Assembly: GCA_964017235.1 (NCBI GenBank)
Contig: OZ024938.1
Location: 57,465,816-57,529,815 of the forward strand
Direction of reading: 5' to 3'
DNA: 64,000 nt
Source: Sabellastarte sp. h YS-2021
Lineage: Eukaryota; Annelida; Polychaeta; Sabellida; Sabellidae
A model generated the notes under the pieces. It did not search any database, was not told the origin of the DNA, and saw only the letters and a list, made by a program, of their open reading frames with translations. Numbering within the stretch: the stretch's first letter is position 1; each line of letters begins with the position of its first letter. Shown here piece by piece: positions 61,382 through 64,000 of this stretch. The position numbers and the translations under genes were made by a program.

Positions 61382-62599
61382 AGCATAAATTAAGACAAAA
61401 CACAGAATAAATTAAGTAACTAAAAACCTGTAAAATAATCCATATTCTTATACATACTCAAATATCATTTAAAATGTTGCCATTAGCTAAATTAAAAAAG
61501 AAGATGTTACAATGTTTAATTCTCATGCCACATTTTTATACAGTCTTATAAAAATATGTTTCACTGTATCTGGACAATTGCATGGAATGCATTGGGGCAT
61601 ATCTTTATTTCTCAGTTGGCAAAACTTTGAGTGTCGTGTGTCTAAGTGGAAAGGAAAAATTAACAGAAAAATTATAACTATTGTTATTGTGGTACATCTA
61701 GATCATGAAGTTCCAATCATTACCTTGTTGGTTGTGCCACTTATCTTTTAGACTTGCTCCAAGTGTTTGTATTTGTATCCATCAGTAACCTGAACAGTTA
61801 AATTTAAATTAGAAACTTACAGGAGTTCATTACCACAAGCATTCTGGAGTTAGGAGGGGGGGGGGGGGGGTAGTCTCTGAAAAACATTTTTGTCAGGGCT
61901 GGTTGTTTCTCTAAAAGTCATACAGTACCTATATATTACACAAAAAGAGAAAATGATTCGGTAAAAGTCTATATTCAAGTAGGTGTGCAGCATAAACAGA
62001 GTGGTCACAAACTATCATTTAAATATGTTCAAATACCTGTGTGAGTGACCATTTCTCATCCAAGTAGTAATTTGGCGACTTCAAGAGTATTACACACTTA
62101 TTAGTACCATATTTATTCGAATAAATCTTAGTAAGATATTCCGAAAAAAGTTGCATCTTTGTACATCGTCAAATGAATATCCACTAACAAGACATGAAGA
62201 AAATGTAAACAAAACATGGCAGTTTTGATAAAGAACGCATTTAAATCTACAAAAAGGAGACAAAAATAGTATTTTCTTTCAGATTAAAGATTTATTTCTA
62301 ATAAAATAAGTTCTTCCACAATTATACATGCACTGAATGCAATGGAAAATGTTTATTATTGTAAAGTGTCTATTTCTTACCCTCTTGTTAAAAATGCATC
62401 ACCCCTGGGGTGTTTATACAAATTAATATGGTAATCTGTTGGATGCTGCCACAAATCTTTATGATATTACAACTTCTACTTTTACTGCTGGGACCTATCT
62501 AGTTTAGTTGTGAACATGGAGCCCAGTGATTGTTTCACAATCACATGAGATTAGCAGGAGTCCCTGGCTTGGGGTCGGGAAATGGTTTTAAGTCCAATC
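61382..62599. other. upstream integrin intron (or 5' flank), no feature recognised
   Basis: AT-rich sequence with a G15 run at 61856-61870. I looked on the minus strand for the expected signal-peptide exon and found no convincing candidate. Confidence 0.4.
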
Positions 62600-62715
62600 T
62601 TTTAGATTTCAGCACATACCTCGATCTTTACTCGGGATAATCCCACAAGTGCCAATGCTGAGGACCTGTCCCAATATGACCCTGACTGTTGAACAGGATG
62701 TACAACCGCAACTTT
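62600..62715 (+). repeat. short dispersed repeat family B, copy
   Basis: GCTGAGGACCTGTCCCAATA, then GACCCTGACTGTTGAACAGG, match the body of the family well; the head is decayed. Confidence 0.6.
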
Positions 62716-62859
62716 TAGCTCACTTGGGATGAATCAGTTTTGTCATTCTTTCCATCTTTTTAATTGGATTTTACGTTTAGTGCATCATATTGTATATTTG
62801 TACTCAGCTCAATATCTGCTTGTATTACATGACTCAGTGCTGACCCACCCCATATGCAC

Positions 62860-62985
62860 CTGTACAGTCCAAGCCCTCTAGTGGCTGACATTCCCTTAAC
62901 TGAAAGACAAAGGCTCAGGGGTAACCAGTTATCAATATCTCTGCAGGTTCTTTAGCCTGCCACTGGGAACAGACTAAAGCCTTGC
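62860..62985 (-). repeat. short dispersed repeat family C, copy
   Basis: On the minus strand AGTGGCAGGCTAAAGAACC, then TGATAACTGGTTACC and CTTTGTCTTTCAGTTAAGGG, match the family. Confidence 0.55.
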
Positions 62986-63019
62986 CACAGACGTTAACAT
63001 GTATTCGATTCGACACAAC

Positions 63020-63190
63020 TGTTTGATTGCTTTATAATTATTTTTCATAATGTTAATTTACTTAGCCTAGTTGGCTGAAGAGAATTGTCTCCCAGACTAG
63101 ATAGACCTCTGATACAGTGTGTATTGTGGCAAAAATATTTCATGTTTGCATTATAGTTAAGACAACCTGGAAGGCCAGGCTAAACAGACT
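63020..63190 (+). repeat. dispersed repeat family D, copy 2
   Basis: Parallels 34775-34945 over about 165 bp, including TATAATTATTTTTCATAATG, GTCTCCCAGACTAGA, GATACAGTGTG and GAAGGCCAGGCTAA. Confidence 0.55.
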
Positions 63191-64000
63191 TGTAATATAG
63201 TACAGGACATCTATCACTATTACTTTTACATTTAAAAATTTTTCAATCTATTACAATTACTAATACTATTACATATGCAATTTTTTATTCTACTACTGTT
63301 ACTATTACTTTGGCATCTATTACTACGATTACATTCTATCACAGTTTAGCCCAAACTTGGGAGGTACTTTAACACACATAAAACAAGTAACTTAAAGAAT
63401 ACTCTATATATCTAATTTTACTGAAAGTACTTCAGAATATGCACAAAAAGGATAAAATATAAAAAAATATCACTTGATATCAAAGTATTTACAATTTCTT
63501 TAGTGGATCCCTTATTTATGCACTTTTTAGAATGACAGGTAAGATTTGAAGAACTCATGAGAATTCTATGAGAAGCACTTAAAGTGCTCTAAAATATTGA
63601 ATTAGAGATGTATTTCTGTCACATTCTATGTGAAGCATTTAAGTGCTGAAAATGTGTTATTACTAGTAAATATTATGTCAGGATTTTTCAGTCCTATTAA
63701 ATAACTCTTATATTTACTCATTTTATGATGATTTGTAAGATATTAAGAACTCTTATTCATTATAAGAAATACTTGACGAGCAGCTTGCCGATTACATTCC
63801 CCAAGGGGAACCACAGTTATAAAACACAGCAATGGGATTACTATATGATTTATTCTACTATTCATTGACTTTATGGTGATATATAAATTAAAATATTAAA
63901 ATAGTTCACAATTTAACAAAAAGGTTAATATTATATAATCTACTTCATACTAAGAGTTACTCCATAGAATAGTATGTCTGTTAAGTCTTTACAAGCAAGG
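63191..64000. other. AT-rich end of the window, no feature recognised
   Basis: Short ACTATTACT-type runs occur near 63210-63330, along with a loose direct repeat of AAGCACTTAAAGTGCT- and AAGCATTTAAGTGCT-type words near 63572-63645. No exon is supported. Confidence 0.4.

Noticed and set aside
62035..62140. Candidate missing first integrin exon on the minus strand (frame ending SPNYYLDEKWSLTQ before GTATTT)
   Set aside because: It lacks a signal peptide and the FG.SV strand expected before LLVGAP, and the phase does not provide the single base needed with a convincing join.
1..64000. CRISPR arrays, bacterial operons, rRNA or confident tRNA genes
   Set aside because: None seen. The regular repeats are a 147-bp minisatellite, and the tRNA-like segments are SINE heads without a foldable full tRNA that I could confirm by eye.

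Overview
The window reads as nuclear DNA of a bilaterian animal, most likely a marine invertebrate. The evidence is GT-AG spliced genes, a complete-looking integrin alpha gene of 26 visible exons, 5'-truncated LINE copies, tRNA-derived SINE-like repeats, many MITEs and long G/C homopolymers. I cannot name the species; a hemichordate, lancelet or lophotrochozoan would all fit. The DNA is AT-rich and repeat-dense.

Layout. 1-577 is the 3' end of a non-LTR retrotransposon. 2933-4598 (+) is a two-exon gene for diaminopimelate epimerase (DapF), a bacterial lysine/peptidoglycan enzyme that animals normally lack. It has both catalytic cysteines and a spliceosomal intron, so it looks like an old horizontal transfer that became an animal gene. 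10648-12775 and 14358-18915 (+) are two tandem paralogues with the same three-exon structure and intron phases. They encode secreted proteins of about 230 residues with a PAN/apple-like cysteine pattern and a second conserved module I cannot name.

22952-58618 (-) is one integrin alpha gene lacking only its 5' end. The visible exons give 977 residues: a beta-propeller with FG-GAP Ca2+ loops and no I domain, thigh/calf domains, an RTKR furin-type site on its own 60-bp exon, a transmembrane helix and a tail starting CGFFKR. Reading frame and splice sites agree across all 25 introns. The signal-peptide exon was not found and probably lies beyond 64000.

Mobile DNA. Three copies of a Helentron/HINE-like family (20746-21672, 54390-55766, 58965-61381) carry tandem arrays of exactly 147-bp units. 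They also have a 5' subterminal hairpin and a 3' hairpin whose arm is the inverse of the 5' subterminal sequence. A decayed PIF/Harbinger element with both its transposase and its MADF-protein genes lies in an integrin intron (about 38.3-41.56 kb). At least seven inverted-repeat elements, four LINE 3' ends and five families of short dispersed repeats fill most of the remaining introns and spacers.

Nothing links DapF, the secreted pair and the integrin functionally; they are neighbours rather than a pathway. The observations most worth following are the animal dapF, the paralogous secreted pair and the 147-bp Helentron-like minisatellite family.
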